A stretch of DNA of 64,000 nt from Streptococcus chenjunshii (GTDB lineage: Bacteria > Bacillota > Bacilli > Lactobacillales > Streptococcaceae), in the NCBI RefSeq assembly GCF_003086355.1, contig NZ_CP031733.1, forward strand, positions 1,798,001 to 1,862,000. Reading direction: 5' to 3'. The stretch's first letter is position 1. Each line of letters begins with the position of its first letter. Below, piece after piece: positions 42,043 to 51,680 of the stretch. The notes below the pieces were generated by a model. That model was not told where the DNA came from, did no database searches, and saw only the letters and a list, made by a program, of their open reading frames with translations. Both the position numbers and the translations under genes were made by a program.

Positions 42043-44490
42043 TTAAAATTTCTTGAAAGTGAAGAAAGCAGCCAGAGTTGAAAGAAAACCCAGAGAAGCA
42101 GCTAAGAGACCTTTAGACCCCCCTGACTGTGGATTTTTGTGTTTTTGCTTTCCTTTGTATTTATTCTCCAAAGCTTTTTGACTACCTCGGGACTTTTTAG
42201 CCTTATTTTCCGTTACAAACGTTTTATGGCTGCTTTTCGTTTTTTCAGGCTGTTTAAGCTGAGCAGTTACCATATCCAGCAAGTCCTTAAGATTCTGTTC
42301 CGTTAAAGTGACTGTTCCCGAAATATTAGCATTAATATTGACATCATAACGGACAGTTATGGAAATCGGTTTGGATTGGTCGCTGCTGTCAGGATTTTGC
42401 TCCTGATTATCATTCCCCGGATGAGTCTGAGGATCCTCATTATCCTGATTGTCTTCTTCGCTGTCCTGATTGGTCTTACTGTCTTCCGGCAGAGCTGGCG
42501 TATGCGGTATCAGGCCGTAACCGCCGACCACATTCCAATCAATATAACCATCATTTTCCCCCGGCAGGTAGGCAGTATCCAGTGTTCCCACTGTTCTTTG
42601 GGTCTCACTGCTTTCATCCCAAATCCAGTCTCCCTGTTCTGTCATTTGGGCCAGAACACGTGTAGTATTATCCGGTAAAATTTGGATAAGGAAACTAGGC
42701 GCCCAAGTTGAATTATTGCCTTTCCCTGCCACTTCATTGCGATTGGTCATATAAGAGGTGATCAGCAAGGTATCATCAGAACCCTCGACAGGAACAGCAT
42801 AGTAAGAGTAGGTAGCTGTCCGCCAGTCAGCAGGAACAGAAGCCGTCAGAACAATGCCGACATCGTTAAGCGGAACATAGCCTTCAGTCAGACTGTCAGA
42901 AACATAGCCCAGCATCACAACATTGTCACCGACAACATTGTTGGCAAGGTTCCAAGCATCATTATTACAGCCGTGATTAAGCCGAGAAGCGGCAAACAGA
43001 TAATACTTATCCCCCAGCTTAACAACATTCGGCCGTTCAATTTCATCACTGACCATAGGCGATGTCAGAAGCGGTGTATAGTATTCTGCAATTTCTGGAT
43101 TTTTGACATCATCTGTTAATTTCAAAATTCCGATGGCAGCATTGGATATGCTGGCACGGGTATACATATCCGGATCTTCCAATAAGCGGAAGAGACTTTG
43201 GACATTATAGGCAGCATCTCCTCCGTAGTTCGTCCAGTTGTAAATCTGATCTTCACCTTGGTAGTTTTGAGTCCCGGTGCTGGCTTCGAAGACCAGATAG
43301 CGGTCACCGTTTTCATCCTCAATGACATGCGGATCCCGCATAGCAATATTATCTGCACCGGTAAAGGTTGAACGCCACTGTTCGTAGCTTTGGTAATAGT
43401 AGCCATCTCCTCCCTCGGGAGTTAAAACTTTATCATTTTCTACAGCATCAAGATAGACATTCTCATCGTCAAAAGATAAAACCAAGGTAGCTGTCGCTAA
43501 TTTTTGATTATTACTGTTATTATCGCTGGTATCTACCTGTGTATAGTAAAGCTGAATGGTTCCGTCGTCATTTACAGTCGCTGAGCCTGACCATTGCTGA
43601 GTGACAGCATCCTGATTATAACCAAAAATTGAACCGGCATTTTTCCAATTTGAAAAATCATTATCAGCGTACTTATTGTAAAGAAGATAGATATGATTAT
43701 CGTTAGTATTAGGGATTCCCATCATAGCAATAACCAGCTGGTAGCCGTTCCAATTGACAACTTCACCGGTTCGGACATCTTGTACAGGCCATGAGTCCCA
43801 AACATCCAAATCTGCTATCTCACCAGTTTGAGCGTCACGAGTTGTCGCTGCCTCCATATTTTCAATAACTTCTGCGTTAAAATACGGAATCGCATAGCGC
43901 GGATCCTGAGCAACCAGAATATTAGCAATTTCTTCAAATTGCTTATAAGTCATCTGTGTGCCGGTTTCTGCATCACTTGTCAGTTGTATCCGATTCAGCG
44001 CTGCCTTTTGAGCATCTGTCAAACTGGATATATCTAACTGCGCTTCTTCAGCAATATGAGCCGCTGTGTCCGTTAAACCAGTATCAGGATTGACTGCATT
44101 ATCCGCAGCCTCGTCTTGATTCACAGCCGCTTCTGCCAGCACTTCCTCTGCAGGAGCTGCCTCAGCCTCCTCGGTCTGCTCAGCTGCTGGTATCTGTTCG
44201 GATACCTCAGCTGCTGCTTCTGTATTCTCAGCAGCCGCTTCAGCCGGAACAGCTGCTTCTAAGATATCTGTATCGGCAGGGGCTGCGTCAGTCTCTGAGT
44301 TTTGAGGATCTGCTGCCTCCGCAGGAGCAGGTGAGGTCGTTTCTGTCTGTGCAATCACCTCTGTTTCATTGCCGCTGGCTGTATCAGCCTGAACATCTCT
44401 GCCTTGAGCAGCAAAGGTCAAACTTGCTGCAGCAACAGTCATGACAACCCATCTTTTTTTGGATTTGCGCATTAATTTCCGAACTTTCAT
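42043..44490 (-). CDS. ftf: Fructosyltransferase (GH68 levansucrase/inulosucrase)
   Basis: The product has 815 residues: a basic signal peptide, a long Ala/Glu-rich variable region (about 35-150), the GH68 five-blade catalytic domain with nucleophile Asp in VWDSWPVQD (about residue 229), the RDP motif in AMRDPHVI (about 385), and the acid-base Glu in DEIERPN (about 484), then a charged linker and a C-terminal hydrophobic stretch ending TFKKF. The motif NPQSGG stands before that stretch, which may act as an unusual wall-anchoring signal. It builds fructan from sucrose outside the cell. Levan versus inulin product cannot be told from these motifs. Confidence 0.95.
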   Translation of the reverse strand: MKVRKLMRKSKKRWVVMTVAAASLTFAAQGRDVQADTASGNETEVIAQTETTSPAPAEAADPQNSETDAAPADTDILEAAVPAEAAAENTEAAAEVSEQIPAAEQTEEAEAAPAEEVLAEAAVNQDEAADNAVNPDTGLTDTAAHIAEEAQLDISSLTDAQKAALNRIQLTSDAETGTQMTYKQFEEIANILVAQDPRYAIPYFNAEVIENMEAATTRDAQTGEIADLDVWDSWPVQDVRTGEVVNWNGYQLVIAMMGIPNTNDNHIYLLYNKYADNDFSNWKNAGSIFGYNQDAVTQQWSGSATVNDDGTIQLYYTQVDTSDNNSNNQKLATATLVLSFDDENVYLDAVENDKVLTPEGGDGYYYQSYEQWRSTFTGADNIAMRDPHVIEDENGDRYLVFEASTGTQNYQGEDQIYNWTNYGGDAAYNVQSLFRLLEDPDMYTRASISNAAIGILKLTDDVKNPEIAEYYTPLLTSPMVSDEIERPNVVKLGDKYYLFAASRLNHGCNNDAWNLANNVVGDNVVMLGYVSDSLTEGYVPLNDVGIVLTASVPADWRTATYSYYAVPVEGSDDTLLITSYMTNRNEVAGKGNNSTWAPSFLIQILPDNTTRVLAQMTEQGDWIWDESSETQRTVGTLDTAYLPGENDGYIDWNVVGGYGLIPHTPALPEDSKTNQDSEEDNQDNEDPQTHPGNDNQEQNPDSSDQSKPISITVRYDVNINANISGTVTLTEQNLKDLLDMVTAQLKQPEKTKSSHKTFVTENKAKKSRGSQKALENKYKGKQKHKNPQSGGSKGLLAASLGFLSTLAAFFTFKKF

Positions 44491-44526
44491 TAGAAATCTC
44501 CTTTTCCATTTATCAATATTTTGCTT

Positions 44527-44542
44527 AGCATTCTAACATGCT
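44527..44542 (-). promoter_or_regulatory. ftf promoter region with short dyad
   Basis: On the minus strand TTGTTT and TAGAAT are 17 bp apart; AGCAT and ATGCT flank the -10, an inverted repeat that could bind a regulator. Confidence 0.55.
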
Positions 44543-44583
44543 GAAAAATCAAAAACAAATTACAGGATGATGACTTCAAGATT

Positions 44584-44598
44584 TTGAAAGCGTTTTCT
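44584..44598. promoter_or_regulatory. cre site (CcpA) between ftf and the GH32 gene
   Basis: TTGAAAGCGTTTTCT fits the cre consensus WTGNAANCGNWNNCW at every position. It lies 26 bp upstream of the ftf -35 and about 45 bp upstream of a candidate + strand promoter (TTGCTT, 16 bp, TACAAT at 44643-44670). Confidence 0.8.
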
Positions 44599-44883
44599 GT
44601 TACTTTAAGGTTATTTTTAGGTAACAGTTCTTCAGCCTGTATTTGCTTTTTCCCGATTTTTTTTTACAATAAAATCAGGCTTAAAAAGAAGATTTTTTGA
44701 TATTTTTCTGTCTGCTCACGAGACAGCGAAAAAAGAAAAGATTTGTAATCATAATGTTACGTTATTCAGATGGTATGGAGATTACGGTTTAATGCTAAAA
44801 AAACAGCTGGATACTACTAAGCTGCTGCGGCTTGCATAACAGAGCAAAAGACTTAAAAAATAAAACTTTGTGCCCCCTTTCTG

Positions 44884-45075
44884 GTCATCTTGTCAGAGGG
44901 GCGCAGACGAAATCGGAGATTTCTGGCTTACCGTCAGCCGTAGACGTCTGAAAGCTTTGTCGTCTTAACAGCCGACCGCACCTTTCTAGTCGTCCTGGCA
45001 GGGGTGCGCAGACGAAATCAGAGATTTCTGGCTTACCGTCTTTTCATACGGATTTTGACACGGCCTTTGTATCTT
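44884..45075 (+). repeat. Dispersed intergenic repeat, copy H (upstream of the GH32 gene)
   Basis: Ends CATACGGATTTTGACACGGC then CTTTGTATCTT, with arm GGATTTT; the other arm is missing. Two GAAATC.GAGATTTCTGGCTTACCG modules inside. Confidence 0.82.
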
Positions 45076-45092
45076 ACTTTAAGGAGGAGAAG

Positions 45093-46832
45093 ATGAAAAA
45101 ATCATTTAGGAATTGGGCTTTTTGGGGAGGGACTGCTTTTTTAGCGGGAGCGGCGGCTTTTGGGTTTTTGCAGCGCAGTACTGCGGCTGAGACCCTGACT
45201 TCAGATGAGCATGTTCAGAAAGCTCATTTAACAACAGCTCATGGCTGGTCCAACGACCTGCAGACGATTGTCTGGAATGATGAAGGGCAGTACTATGATA
45301 TTTATTTCTTGCACTCGGCTGACGGGGCAACTCAGCCTTTTGGGCCGCAGGGGCAAGACTGGTACCATACAACTACAGCTGATTTTGTCCATTATTCGGA
45401 ACAAAACAGCGCTCTTCCGTCATCAGGCGGAGACTCAAAAGATGGCTGGCTGTCTGCCTGGACTGGAACAGTTATCCGCAATGATGGTTCCGTCAAGGGA
45501 GCTCCTATCGAAGCTAAGGTCGCTTATTTTACGGGTATCCGAAAGAGCGACCAGCAGCAAAACATTTATGCCGCTTATTCTTCTGATAACGGAAGAACCT
45601 TCAGTCATGTTTTAAATGAAGGCAAAGCGGTGGCAGATATCAATGACAGCGAAACGGTAGGCGGCAGACACCCTGATTTTCGTGATCCTAATGTTTTTTA
45701 CTGGAATAACAAAATGCTGATGTATATCGCCGAAGGCTCTGATATTGGGGTTTATCAGTCCAATGACGGCCTTAAATGGGAAAAAGCTGATAAACAGGGG
45801 GAATCTAAGGTTGTCAGTGCCACTTTCTTTCAGGGACATTCTTGGCAGGATAATGCGCCCGTTGAATGTCCGGTTCTCAAGACACTGACCATGCCTAACG
45901 GACAAAGCAGGCAGGTCCTCTTCTTCGGAGCCAAAGATGCTTCTAAGGGGGAAACAACGGGAACTTACTATATTGTTGGGCATCTTGATGCTAACGGCCT
46001 TTTTGTGCCTGAAACAGATGCCAGACGTCTCGACCAAGGCTCTGACTATTATGGGGCTAATTTTTCAGGAAGCGACAGCATTGACAGCAGCAATACGTCC
46101 ATACTCACACTCGGCTGGGTCGGCAATTGGAACTATTTTACTAATGGGGTCCATTCAGATCAGGAAGCCAGCAGTCCATACGCTCAGCGGCTCGGTTCCT
46201 ACTCCAGTGCCCGCCAAATCACACTGCAGAACGACCTGACTATAGCTCAAAGCTTAGTTTTACCTGATACGGTTCTCAGCCACACTGGAACTTATAGCAA
46301 TGTGACTAAAAATAATCCGCAGTCAGAAGATAAAAAACCATGGGTAGACCGACAGGACACAAACGGTGACGTTTACGGGCTTTATGATATTCCCAATCAG
46401 TCGGCTGTTCAATACTATAAGCTGGATTTTACCAATACAAAAGGAAATTATTCAGGACGTATTTATATCGATATTTGGCAGGGAGCAGACTATGTTCACT
46501 TTAATTACGACCCTGCCAACGGTATGTACAATGTGAAACAGTACGCTGCTGAATTAAATAATGGGATAAACGGTCAGGGAGCAGCAGATTATTATCATAA
46601 CGGACTATTGGGCAATGGCAACGGCTATCTGGCAGACAGCCAGCTCAAAGAGCAGCAAAACATTAGTTTGCAGGTTGTTACCGATATTAACAGTGTCGAA
46701 TTTATCTTTCCCAATGGACAGACCTATACTGTCGCCCGCTTCAGTCCATCGTCCCGGCAGGATTTCAAAATTTTTACTGAAGACCCAACCGATGGCAATC
46801 AAGTCACTATCGAAACCGCTGATATCGGTTAA
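45093..46832 (+). CDS. Secreted GH32-family fructan hydrolase (levanase-like)
   Basis: The product has 579 residues with an N-terminal signal or membrane anchor (residues 8-32). The GH32 five-blade domain is identified by its three acidic motifs: WSND (52-55, nucleophile D55; most family members have WMNDPNG), RDP (197-199) and EC (E258-C259). A C-terminal beta-sandwich follows from about residue 400. It should release fructose or short fructans from levan or inulin, complementing the divergent fructosyltransferase. Exo- or endo-mode cannot be read. Start ATG 45093 has AAGGAGGAG. Confidence 0.87.
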   Translation: MKKSFRNWAFWGGTAFLAGAAAFGFLQRSTAAETLTSDEHVQKAHLTTAHGWSNDLQTIVWNDEGQYYDIYFLHSADGATQPFGPQGQDWYHTTTADFVHYSEQNSALPSSGGDSKDGWLSAWTGTVIRNDGSVKGAPIEAKVAYFTGIRKSDQQQNIYAAYSSDNGRTFSHVLNEGKAVADINDSETVGGRHPDFRDPNVFYWNNKMLMYIAEGSDIGVYQSNDGLKWEKADKQGESKVVSATFFQGHSWQDNAPVECPVLKTLTMPNGQSRQVLFFGAKDASKGETTGTYYIVGHLDANGLFVPETDARRLDQGSDYYGANFSGSDSIDSSNTSILTLGWVGNWNYFTNGVHSDQEASSPYAQRLGSYSSARQITLQNDLTIAQSLVLPDTVLSHTGTYSNVTKNNPQSEDKKPWVDRQDTNGDVYGLYDIPNQSAVQYYKLDFTNTKGNYSGRIYIDIWQGADYVHFNYDPANGMYNVKQYAAELNNGINGQGAADYYHNGLLGNGNGYLADSQLKEQQNISLQVVTDINSVEFIFPNGQTYTVARFSPSSRQDFKIFTEDPTDGNQVTIETADIG

Positions 46833-46840
46833 CTAAGCTG

Positions 46841-46873
46841 AACTCCCCAAGACTTTTTTGTCTTGGGGAGTTT
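46841..46873. terminator. Bidirectional terminator after the GH32 gene
   Basis: AACTCCCCAAGAC and GTCTTGGGGAGTT form a 13-bp perfect stem followed by T residues. Confidence 0.92.
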
Positions 46874-46942
46874 TACTATCTGTTATTCGTGCGCTTCGGC
46901 ATTCAAAATCAGCTTGATTCAGCAGCTGACTGTTTTGCTGGC

Positions 46943-49474
46943 CTAATCGCCAAAACAATCTTCAATAAGGGTAGCCGCGTGTCCCATCAGCTGAGTGCTG
47001 TCCTGCATTTTGCTGCCCAGTGCTCTAACGGCTTCCCCTTCATTGATTGTTGCCAGCTCCTGTCCCAGCTCTTCAAAACGAGCCTTTACCGCTGCTAATA
47101 TCTGACCCACTGCCTTCTGGCTGCGGACGATGGCCTCTAAACCGGCCGCTCCGTAAAAAGCATCCTCCATCCCAGTGCGAAAGACTGGTGTAAAGCCGCC
47201 CAGCATACCTGATACCGTATTAATCGTTGTCAGAGCGGTCGTCATCTGGCTGTCAATCGCTGTCAGACTGGTGTTGACTGTCTTCATCGTTTCCAAAACC
47301 GATATGGCTTTCCCAAGGGGCCCAAAAGTCTTTTTAGGCGGTGTTTGACCATCGGGTTTTAAATCCAGTTTGTCCTTGTAGCTAACGGTTTTCTTCGCCT
47401 CCTTCAGTAAATCGTCCAAACTGTAAGAAAGACCAGTCATCTTAACATTGACTTCGGTCAGAGAGTCTTCTGCACCGCGCAGGTAGGTCGAAAACTGTCC
47501 GGACATGTCCTCGGCCAAATCGCTGGACCGCACATCCACCTGATCGTCAAAGGCCGATAGCACCGCCCGGTCATCAAAAACCCCGCTGCTCTCCAGATAA
47601 CCCTCATAACTCTCGGATACACTGACCGCCACATCCGGAATCTGGCTGGTATCAAAAGTGCTGATAGCATTGGCCAGACCGATATCTGCAGTCTCCATCG
47701 TCGTTTTGATGGTCTGCGCCACACTTGAGGTATAAGCGACTGCCTGCAAAAGGCTGGTCAGATTCTGAGCGATAACCCCCAGCAGTTCATGGACAGCCTG
47801 AGGCAGACCGTCCGCAAACTGACTGCGGCTGCCTAAACCCTGAAGCGACGCTTCAATGGCCCCTTCGAACTGGTTAACCAGATTTTCGCCTTTTTTAGCT
47901 AAGGCGCTGGTGCTGGTGTTTTCAAGCAGTCCGCCGTCAAGTGCTTCCGTAAGCCAATCATTCAAACTGCTGCTCGTAATCTGGGAAACCTGAGAGAGAA
48001 TCTCACCGTCAATCATGCTTTTTAAGCTGCTGGCAGCGGTCGCCATCGTCTCCAGCTCACTGGCGGTCGTCTTGGGGTTCCAGCCTTTCTCTCCCTTAAA
48101 CCAGTCTTTGGTCCAGGTATCAAACTGCCCGGAAAAGGCAGAGCTTTTGTAGTTGGAAAGGGTGGGCAGCTCATCAAACAGCTCTTCTAAGTCTTCACAA
48201 GCCTTGTCAATATCTTCGATGGCCTTGACCAGACTGATATTGTGCAGGTGCTCGACGATAACGGTTTTCAAATTCTGCTGCCGGCCGCTCATATTCTCCA
48301 TAACGGTCAGATTTTCGGCAGATGCCCGAGCTGTCAGGTCAATCAGGTCTTGGAGCTGACTCTGGACGGTTCCAAGATTGCCTATCAGCCCTTCTAATGC
48401 CGCTGTATCCAGTTTAATCGTCCCGCCGGAAGAAGCAAAAGACGGCAGCAGAGGCTGACTGGTCAGGTAGTCCGGGGTTACGGCGAATTCTAAACTGCCG
48501 TCGCGGCCAAAATCAACACCGTAAGCTTCTTCCAGCACAATCTGTCTGCTGTAGGCCATGGCCTCAGCACTCTGACGGTAGTCCCGCATGCTGTGGAAGA
48601 CAGGAACATCCACCGCCTGAACCCGCCCCAAATACAAAGGGTCGCTTTGGGTTCCCATAGCGATCTCCAAAGCGGTCATGAGTCCGCTGGCGGCCTTATC
48701 CCCATTGCGGTTAAACAAATCGATGTGACCGTCAAAGGAAATTTCCCCTTTGGGCTGATCCCAGAGGGCATTGGTCAGGATATCCCGGGTGGTGGAAAAG
48801 GTGATCGCATAGCCCTGATAATCCGCAACCAGCTTTTTAGCCCGGTCGGCTGCTGTGCGGGAGGCTTCTGCTGCAGTGAAGAGTTCCGGAGGCGCATAGC
48901 CGTTGTTAGTGGTCAGAGCTTGCTGCAGCGCGGTTTCCTGCAGAGTGAGAAGACTGACGGCCTGAGGAGCCCCTTGAAAACCGAACTTGTAAGGAATCTG
49001 CTTGAGGGCAGCCACACGGCTGGAGAGAAAATCGCCGTAGGAATGGCCGGCAGAAACTGTGATATTGGCTCCCTGCCGCTCCACTTTTTCATAAAAGGCG
49101 GCAGCTTTCTTTTCCAATTCTTCCAAATAAAGGGCATCATTGGTTCCGATAGCCATATCGGAGGTCACATCGGTCATGCCGTCCGCCTTCATATTGGTGC
49201 CGGCATAGGCAATATAGGTCTCGCCCGTCTGACTGTCCTCTACCGCCAGCGCTGCCACCCCTGTCTCCTCATCGTACATGGCGTCCGTGATGGTGGTATC
49301 GGAAGGAGGAGCAACGTTTTCTAATGCTTTAGTATTTAACTCACCTTCACTAAGTTTTGGTTGTTTGGACATAATTTCTGTATAGTTTTGCTCATACTTA
49401 TAAACATAGTCAGAAATTTCGGCTGAAATATCAACACGTCGTTCTAATTTTTCGGCATTATTTAATTCAGTCAT
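46943..49474 (-). CDS. Large lipase-domain protein with helical C-terminus, TslA-like T7SSb effector candidate
   Basis: The product has 843 residues from ATG 49474 (AAGGAG 8 nt upstream). There is no signal peptide. Residues about 60-300 form an alpha/beta-hydrolase domain with lipase nucleophile motif GHSYG (Ser about 145) after the strand ITVSA. From about 350 to the end the protein is long helices rich in Ala, Leu, Ser and Thr, like an LXG domain but at the C-terminus. This reverse order (lipase first, targeting domain last) is that of TslA, a type VIIb-secreted lipase toxin of Staphylococcus. A lipoprotein gene lies 5 nt upstream, like TilA immunity lipoproteins. No type VII machinery or small LXG partner is in the window. 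TslA similarity is inferred from architecture. Confidence 0.72.
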   Translation of the reverse strand: MTELNNAEKLERRVDISAEISDYVYKYEQNYTEIMSKQPKLSEGELNTKALENVAPPSDTTITDAMYDEETGVAALAVEDSQTGETYIAYAGTNMKADGMTDVTSDMAIGTNDALYLEELEKKAAAFYEKVERQGANITVSAGHSYGDFLSSRVAALKQIPYKFGFQGAPQAVSLLTLQETALQQALTTNNGYAPPELFTAAEASRTAADRAKKLVADYQGYAITFSTTRDILTNALWDQPKGEISFDGHIDLFNRNGDKAASGLMTALEIAMGTQSDPLYLGRVQAVDVPVFHSMRDYRQSAEAMAYSRQIVLEEAYGVDFGRDGSLEFAVTPDYLTSQPLLPSFASSGGTIKLDTAALEGLIGNLGTVQSQLQDLIDLTARASAENLTVMENMSGRQQNLKTVIVEHLHNISLVKAIEDIDKACEDLEELFDELPTLSNYKSSAFSGQFDTWTKDWFKGEKGWNPKTTASELETMATAASSLKSMIDGEILSQVSQITSSSLNDWLTEALDGGLLENTSTSALAKKGENLVNQFEGAIEASLQGLGSRSQFADGLPQAVHELLGVIAQNLTSLLQAVAYTSSVAQTIKTTMETADIGLANAISTFDTSQIPDVAVSVSESYEGYLESSGVFDDRAVLSAFDDQVDVRSSDLAEDMSGQFSTYLRGAEDSLTEVNVKMTGLSYSLDDLLKEAKKTVSYKDKLDLKPDGQTPPKKTFGPLGKAISVLETMKTVNTSLTAIDSQMTTALTTINTVSGMLGGFTPVFRTGMEDAFYGAAGLEAIVRSQKAVGQILAAVKARFEELGQELATINEGEAVRALGSKMQDSTQLMGHAATLIEDCFGD

Positions 49475-49479
49475 TAATT

Positions 49480-50151
49480 TCACTCCTTGAACGTTATATT
49501 ATAAATTAAGTCAAGAATTTTGTTATCATCAACTATCATGATTCTAATGGAATATACCATTTCTTGTGTATAATAATTTTCTAAATAAAGAGACAGATTC
49601 GCATCCTGACTTATATTGTACTTTTTCATCAATTGCTTCAAAAAAGGAATACTGCTGTCTACCTCATAACTTATATCTTTCAAATAAGTTTCCGGATGTT
49701 CAGCTGTATAATCTGAAATAGGGAGTTTTTCAAAAAAATCTTTTTTCAAATGAAGATTAAAAAGGTCTTCATTATATTCTGCTGGCACGGAAGCAGAGTA
49801 GGATAATTCACCACTGTCATTAATAGATACAGGATACTCTGTCTTCCTCCCATTTTCAGTGATTGTATATGTCCCTTCCTGGCTACTAGGTAATTTATCA
49901 AAATCAACGCTATATTTTTTATCTCTACCTGTCTTACGATCTGTTTCAATAATAGCCGTCTCATATTTATTTACTTCCGAAAAATCCTTCTTCTCCTGTG
50001 CCAGAAAATCAAAAAGAGGCTGGAATTCCTGTTCCAGTTCGTACTGTTCTTTAGTGCGGTTATCAGGGATAGGTTCTTTGGTGCAGGCTGCAGCTGTCAT
50101 TAGTATCACTCCTCCTAAAATCAGGAGACCTCGTTTCCATAAGCTTTTCAT
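49480..50151 (-). CDS. Lipoprotein, candidate immunity protein of the lipase toxin
   Basis: The product has 223 residues with a lipoprotein signal peptide (KRGLLILGGVILMTAAAC, lipid Cys at 23), then a mixed alpha/beta domain. Its stop lies 5 nt before the lipase-gene start. The first 50 residues are nearly identical to the second lipoprotein at 50751, whereas the C-terminal parts diverge, a pattern seen in polymorphic toxin immunity families. In the TslA system membrane-bound lipoproteins block the lipase. Own sigma-A promoter at 50179-50206. Confidence 0.75.
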   Translation of the reverse strand: MKSLWKRGLLILGGVILMTAAACTKEPIPDNRTKEQYELEQEFQPLFDFLAQEKKDFSEVNKYETAIIETDRKTGRDKKYSVDFDKLPSSQEGTYTITENGRKTEYPVSINDSGELSYSASVPAEYNEDLFNLHLKKDFFEKLPISDYTAEHPETYLKDISYEVDSSIPFLKQLMKKYNISQDANLSLYLENYYTQEMVYSIRIMIVDDNKILDLIYNITFKE

Positions 50152-50178
50152 CGCTGGCTCCTTTTTTGCTTTTTTATT

Positions 50179-50206
50179 ATTGTAACATGATTTGCTTTAA
50201 TGTGAA
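50179..50206 (-). promoter_or_regulatory. Promoter of the lipoprotein-lipase unit (downstream copy)
   Basis: TTCACA and TACAAT (minus strand) with 16 bp between. The same promoter occurs at 51428-51455, so promoter, lipoprotein and lipase start were duplicated together. Confidence 0.75.
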
Positions 50207-50217
50207 AGTTATGAGAA

Positions 50218-50739
50218 TTAGGACTGATATTGATAAGGAATCTGCTTGAGTGCAGCCACACGGCTGGAGAGAAAATCGCCGTAGGAATGGCCGGCAGAAA
50301 CTGTGATATTGGCTCCCTGCCGCTCCACTTTTTCATAAAAGGCGGCAGCTTTCTTTTCCAATTCTTCCAGATAAAGGGCATCATTGGTTCCGATAGCCAT
50401 ATCGGAGGTCACATCGGTCATGCCGTCCGCCTTCATATTGGTGCCGGCATAGGCAATATAGGTCTCGCCCGTCTGACTGTCCTCTACCGCCAGCGCTGCC
50501 ACCCCTGTCTCCTCATCGTACATGGCGTCCGTGATGGTGGTGTCGGAAGGCATTCTGTTTTCTATAGTATTTATCGCTTTCTTATTTATGTTAGTTACAT
50601 TTACTTCTATATTTTTACTTTCTTCACGTTTTAAAAATTTAGTATAATTTTGTTCATATGTATAGACATAGTCAGAAAGTTCAGCTGAAATATCCACTCG
50701 TCGTTCTAATTTCTCTGCATTGTCTAGCTTCACTACCAT
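50218..50739 (-). CDS. Truncated lipase-domain paralogue (N-terminal part only)
   Basis: The product has 173 residues from ATG 50739 (AAAGGAGA). Residues about 65-168 are nearly identical to the full-length lipase at 46943, also at DNA level (about 310 bp), including GHSYG. It ends abruptly after ALKQIPYQYQS, right where the next promoter begins. The first 60 residues differ from the full-length copy. Without the rest of the hydrolase domain and the helical region it is unlikely to be an active secreted toxin; it may be a recombination reserve or a remnant. Confidence 0.75.
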   Translation of the reverse strand: MVVKLDNAEKLERRVDISAELSDYVYTYEQNYTKFLKREESKNIEVNVTNINKKAINTIENRMPSDTTITDAMYDEETGVAALAVEDSQTGETYIAYAGTNMKADGMTDVTSDMAIGTNDALYLEELEKKAAAFYEKVERQGANITVSAGHSYGDFLSSRVAALKQIPYQYQS

Positions 50740-50750
50740 CTCTGTCTCCT

Positions 50751-51401
50751 TTAATTTTGAAAGCTAACGGTATTAATAAAATCAAATGTCTGTTTTTTAT
50801 CTTCCATAATAATTCTTATATTATAGATTAAATTTTTGTTATTACCGTATAATTGCTTAGCTCTTAAAAATAAAGTAGCATTATCAGACAAATTGTACTT
50901 CTTTTTAATTGGTGAAAAATAACTACTTTTATCATCTAAATCATAAGTAATATCCTTCAAATAGGTCTCCGGGTGCTCAGCTAAGTAATCTGAAATCGGC
51001 AGGCTCTGGAAAAAGCCTTTTTCAAATGTTAGATTAAAAACAGCAGTATCAAACGCTTCCGGTACCGCATCAGGATATGTCAGCTCCCCATTGTCATCCA
51101 GAGAAACCGGGTAGTCTGTCTTTTGGTCATTTTCAGTGATGCTGTAAATCCCAGAGGTATTGTTGGGTAATTTTTCAAAAGACACACTATACTCTTTTTC
51201 AGCCTCTGTTTCATTATTCGTAATATAGATTGAGCTCTTATAAACACTCACTTTCGAAAAATCCTTCTTCTCCTGTGCCAGAAAATCAAAGAGAGGCTGG
51301 AATTCTTGTTCCAGTTCGTACTGTTCTTTGGTGCAGGCTGCAGCTGTCATTAGTATCACTCCTCCTAAAATCAGGAGACCTCGTTTCCATAAGCTTTTCA
51401 T
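50751..51401 (-). CDS. Lipoprotein, paralogue of 49480-50151
   Basis: The product has 216 residues with the same signal peptide (KRGLLILGGVILMTAAAC), then a domain whose first third matches its paralogue (EQYELEQEFQPLFDFLAQEK) and whose end differs. It begins the duplicated cassette and is followed 11 nt later by the truncated lipase. Probably an immunity protein of different specificity. Confidence 0.72.
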   Translation of the reverse strand: MKSLWKRGLLILGGVILMTAAACTKEQYELEQEFQPLFDFLAQEKKDFSKVSVYKSSIYITNNETEAEKEYSVSFEKLPNNTSGIYSITENDQKTDYPVSLDDNGELTYPDAVPEAFDTAVFNLTFEKGFFQSLPISDYLAEHPETYLKDITYDLDDKSSYFSPIKKKYNLSDNATLFLRAKQLYGNNKNLIYNIRIIMEDKKQTFDFINTVSFQN

Positions 51402-51427
51402 CGCTGGCTCCTTTTTACTTTTTTATT

Positions 51428-51455
51428 ATTGTAACATGGTTTGCTTTAATGTGAA
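51428..51455 (-). promoter_or_regulatory. Promoter of the upstream lipoprotein unit
   Basis: TTCACA and TACAAT (minus strand) with 16 bp between, matching the sister promoter at 50179-50206. The gap 51456-51680 shows a hairpin-like GACCGGCGTCAT / ATGATGCTGGTC (near 51580-51612), a likely terminator of malY. Confidence 0.72.
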
Positions 51456-51680
51456 AAAACAAAGAGAATCGTTCCTTTCTTCTATCTGTTAGAGTGGCTG
51501 AACCAGCCTTTTAAAAGCCTGATTTATAAAACATAAGTTCGAGATTAGCTGCAGTGCAGACTTCTTCATCAAAAACAAAGACCGGCGTCATAACTGTTAT
51601 GATGCTGGTCTTTTCTATCTTTAGGATACTATTTTAACATGTGGATGAAAAGCGGCTAAGACAGGCTGAGCCCGAAGCCC

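Noticed and set aside
48593..49324. Long + strand open frame (243 codons) opposite the lipase gene
   Set aside because: It is the complement of the lipase domain, and the same reading recurs opposite the truncated copy only because the DNA is duplicated.
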